The notes beneath the pieces are model-generated. The model ran no database searches. It was not told where the DNA came from and worked only from the letters and a program-made list of their open reading frames with translations. From Mycobacterium sp. 1465703.0 (GTDB lineage Bacteria > Actinomycetota > Actinomycetes > Mycobacteriales > Mycobacteriaceae): a stretch of 35,157 bases of DNA. Made by a program: the position numbers and the translations under genes. Of the stretch, positions 33,017 through 35,157 are shown one piece after another (within the stretch, counting starts at the first letter, position 1; each line of letters opens with the position of its first letter). Where the stretch lies: contig NZ_LZKU01000034.1 of the NCBI RefSeq assembly GCF_001672975.1, positions 1 through 35,157 of the forward strand, read 5' to 3'.

Positions 33017-33085
33017 TTGGCACTGAGCTTTCAGGAAGTACACAACGTTCACATAGCAAACGTCAAGCAAGGACGGCAGCATCTG

Positions 33086-33805
33086 ATGACATCGACAACC
33101 CCCAGTGAAACGAAACCGGAGGCCCGCGTCCTCGTGGTCGACGACGAGGTCAACATCGTCGAGTTGCTCTCGGTGAGTCTGAAATTCCAGGGGTTCGACG
33201 TGTGCACGGCAACCAATGGCGCCCAAGCCTTGGACCGGGCCCGCGAATCCCGGCCCGACGCGGTCATTCTCGACGTGATGATGCCGGGCATGGACGGCTT
33301 CGGGGTGCTGCGACGGTTGCGCGCCGACGGCATCGATGCCCCGGCCTTGTTTCTGACCGCCCGAGATTCCTTGCAGGACAAAATCGCCGGCCTGACGCTG
33401 GGTGGCGATGACTATGTGACGAAGCCGTTCAGCCTCGAAGAGGTCGTCGCCCGGCTGCGGGTCATCCTTCGCCGCGCCGGCAAAGGCGGAGCCGAACGCC
33501 GCAGCGCGCGTTTGTCCTTCGCCGATATCGAGCTCGACGAGGAAACGCATGAAGTGTGGAAGGCCGGTCAGCCGGTATCGCTGTCGCCAACCGAATTCAC
33601 GCTGCTGCGTTACTTTGTGATCAACGCGGGCACGGTGTTGAGCAAACCGAAGATCCTCGACCACGTGTGGCGTTACGACTTCGGAGGTGACGTCAATGTC
33701 GTCGAGTCCTACGTGTCGTATCTGCGTCGCAAGATCGACACCGGCGAGAAGCGGCTGTTGCACACGCTGCGCGGAGTGGGTTATGTGTTGCGGGAACCGC
33801 GCTGA
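33086..33805 (+). CDS. tcrX: Response regulator TcrX
   Basis: A 239-residue OmpR/PhoB-type response regulator. The receiver domain (about 14-125) has Asp19-Asp20, phospho-acceptor Asp63 (ILDVMMPGMDG), Thr91 and Lys113 (VTKPF). The DNA-binding winged helix (about 145-237) includes LSPTEFTLLRYFVINAG, VVESYVSYLRRKID and GVGYVLREP. Residues match TcrX (Rv3765c) closely as I recall it. The start ATG 33086 gives an N-terminus of normal length. The frame stays open 172 codons upstream, but that part is antisense to the neighbouring gene. An AAGGA lies 12 bases upstream. tcrY follows after 40 bases. Confidence 0.93.
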   Translation: MTSTTPSETKPEARVLVVDDEVNIVELLSVSLKFQGFDVCTATNGAQALDRARESRPDAVILDVMMPGMDGFGVLRRLRADGIDAPALFLTARDSLQDKIAGLTLGGDDYVTKPFSLEEVVARLRVILRRAGKGGAERRSARLSFADIELDEETHEVWKAGQPVSLSPTEFTLLRYFVINAGTVLSKPKILDHVWRYDFGGDVNVVESYVSYLRRKIDTGEKRLLHTLRGVGYVLREPR

Positions 33806-33845
33806 GCCGGCGCATGGCCGGCAGCGATAGCAAAGAAGTCGATCG

Positions 33846-34797
33846 ATGGTCACTGCGCCCCGACGTGGATTGCCACTCCGGATAGGGCTCGTCGCCGCCA
33901 CTCTGGCGCTGGTCGCCTGCGGCCTCGCCGTGTCCGGCATCGCGGTGACGTCGATGCTGCGGCACAGCCTGGTCAGCCGGATCGACTCCACACTGCTCGA
34001 CGCGTCCCGCGGCTGGGCACAGGCTCCAAGGCGGCAGTCGCCGCCGCCCTACGAAGGTCCCGACCCGGGCCGGCCTCCGTCGAAGTTCTATGTACGCGGC
34101 GTGAGCATCGACGGCACCCCGTTCACCGCCATCAATGACCGCAACGCCGAACCGGCGCTGCCGGCCGACAACGACGTGGGGCCCAACCCGACGACGCTGC
34201 CCTCCGTGAACGGCTCGGATATTCAATGGCGGGCCGTCTCGGTGCACGGCCCGCATGGGCTGACGACGGTCGCGATCGACCTGTCCGATGTCCAGCACAC
34301 GGTCAGCTCACTGGTTTTGCTGCAGATCGGCATCGGGGTGGCGGTGCTTGTCGTGGTAGGCATCGCCAGCTTCGCGGTGGTACAGCGCAGCCTGCGGCCA
34401 CTGGTCGAAGTCGAACGAACGGCCGCGGCGATCGCCTCCGGACAGCTGGATCGCCGTGTGCCAGAACGTGATCCGCGGACCGAGGTGGGTCGGCTGTCGC
34501 TCGCGCTCAACGGAATGCTCGCGCAGATCCAGCAAGCGCTGGCCTCCTCGGAGTCCTCGGCCGCAAAGGCCCGCGGTTCCGAGGACCGGATGCGGCGCTT
34601 CATCACCGACGCCAGCCACGAACTGCGCACCCCGCTGACGACCATCCGCGGTTTTGCCGAACTGTACCGTCAGGGAGCTGCTCGCGACGTTTCGATGCTG
34701 TTGTCGCGGATCGAAAGTGAAGCTTCCAGGATGGGGCTGCTGGTTGACGACTTGTTGCTATTGGCCCGCCTCGACGTGCAGCGGCCGCTCGAACACC
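33846..34797 (+). CDS. tcrY: Sensor histidine kinase TcrY, N-terminal part (interrupted)
   Basis: Authentic coding runs from ATG 33846 through about residue 317 (VQRPLEH). It has two membrane segments (about 11-35 and 155-179) around a sensor loop rich in Pro, a HAMP domain (about 180-235, SLRPLVEVERTAAAI), and the HisKA dimerisation domain with phospho-accepting His258 (DASHELRTPLTT). After 34797 the + strand no longer encodes tcrY: the frame continues to 34955 as nonsense because the DNA switches to the opposite strand of the same gene. The stop at 34953-34955 is therefore not the real end. It pairs with TcrX. Confidence 0.9.
34722..34797 (+). repeat. Left arm of a 76-bp perfect inverted repeat
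   Basis: These 76 bases reappear in reverse complement at 35081-35156 without a mismatch; the next outward bases (34721 and 35157) differ. The arm encodes the ASRMGLLVDDLLLLARLDVQ stretch of TcrY and a few residues beyond. A 283-base spacer (34798-35080) separates the arms. Confidence 0.97.
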
Positions 34798-35157
34798 CGC
34801 GACGCGTCCTGCTGGTTCATGCCGGGACCCTTGTCCGCGACTTCGAGCACCGCGTCGTCGCCCTTGGTGCCGACTCGCACGGTGACATCCGCGCTTTCCG
34901 GGGTGTGCTGCAAGGCGTTGGCGACGAGGTTGCTCAACACCTGCCGGATGCGTAGTTCGTCGCCGAGCACCTCCGGGGTGCCGGGACCGTCCAGCACCTC
35001 CATGGTGATGGCACGCCGCGGGGCCATCGCCTGCCCGTCATGTACGGCATCACTGGCCAGTGCCAACAGGTCCACCCGATGGTGTTCGAGCGGCCGCTGC
35101 ACGTCGAGGCGGGCCAATAGCAACAAGTCGTCAACCAGCAGCCCCATCCTGGAAGCC
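34798..35157 (-). CDS. tcrY: TcrY catalytic domain read on the opposite strand (chimeric continuation)
   Basis: On the minus strand the frame repeats TcrY from residue 295 or so (MGLLVDDLLLLARL), then continues past the break point with HRVDLLALASDAVHDGQAMA. It reaches the ATP-binding domain: the N box LSNLVANALQHTP and the G1 box VADKGPGM. It ends near DASRVFER, about residue 416 of a protein near 475. Beyond that it reads the left arm backwards (PLHVEAGQ). Joining residues 1-317 of the + part to this segment reconstructs an otherwise normal kinase lacking only about 60 C-terminal residues. It is not a separate gene. Confidence 0.88.
35081..35156 (-). repeat. Right arm of the 76-bp perfect inverted repeat
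   Basis: Exact reverse complement of 34722-34797. It runs to within one base of the window end, so the sequence stops while reading tcrY backwards. Confidence 0.97.

Noticed and set aside
32570..33085. 172-codon upstream extension of the tcrX frame
   Set aside because: It is antisense to the decapeptide-repeat gene, has Ser/Arg-rich shadow composition, and the receiver domain begins normally after ATG 33086.
34722..35156. Invertible DNA element or programmed phase switch in tcrY
   Set aside because: A true inversion would be followed by the right flank after the second inverted match; here the left arm is read backwards instead.
1..35157. Insertion sequences or prophage
   Set aside because: No transposase, integrase or terminal inverted repeats with target duplication were seen anywhere in the window.

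Overview
This window is high-GC actinobacterial DNA from a Mycobacterium. The diagnostic content is a complete mce4 sterol-import operon with its flanking cholesterol side-chain genes, plus a WhiB regulator, an LpqH-type 19 kDa lipoprotein, a CpsA/LCP protein, otsA, and a TcrX/TcrY two-component pair. Gene order from fadE27 to otsA follows the M. tuberculosis Rv3505-Rv3489 block as I remember it. An inserted fetA/fetB-like pair and a rearranged right half suggest a non-tuberculous species. I cannot name the species.

Layout. 1-3285: fadE27 (cut by the window edge) and fadE26 run left; fdxD and hsd4A run right. A perfect KstR-type operator lies between the two arms. 3286-14005: mce4 operon (yrbE4A, yrbE4B, mce4A-F, mam4A, mam4B), tightly packed and mostly overlapping stop-to-start. 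14022-16334: a leftward unit of a 54-residue gene, otsA and a secreted Rv3491-like protein, with a likely leaderless promoter. 16453-17954: putative metal-export ABC pair of the FetA/FetB type. 18039-20709: a crotonase and two short-chain dehydrogenases; a second perfect KstR-type operator precedes the dehydrogenases. 20715-20893: three 57-bp tandem repeats between convergent genes, followed by leftward cpsA. 22799-23569: three small genes of unknown function, two of them divergent and sharing one CATG at their starts. 23586-26846: amidase, a leaderless alpha/beta hydrolase, and a secreted trypsin-like protein. 27031-30856: LpqH-like lipoprotein, a Pro/Gly/Asn-repeat secreted protein, a strong terminator hairpin, a small gene, a lipoprotein lytic transglycosylase and a DUF732 protein. 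30906-32928: WhiB4-like regulator, zinc-ribbon membrane protein, tRNA-Thr(UGU) and a decapeptide-repeat protein. 33086-35157: tcrX and a broken tcrY.

How it works together. The left third is a sterol uptake and side-chain degradation locus. Mce4 and the YrbE4 permease import the sterol, FadE26-FadE27 and Hsd4A act on the CoA-activated side chain, and FdxD supplies electrons. KstR probably controls it, and the operator at 19044-19057 extends that control to two dehydrogenases further right. The right part is mainly cell-envelope and regulatory genes.

The last 436 bases form a fold-back. The sequence runs into tcrY on the + strand, switches to the - strand of the same gene at a short inverted match, and reads back over itself. 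This is most likely an assembly or library chimera at a contig end, so the tcrY 3' end is not correctly represented.
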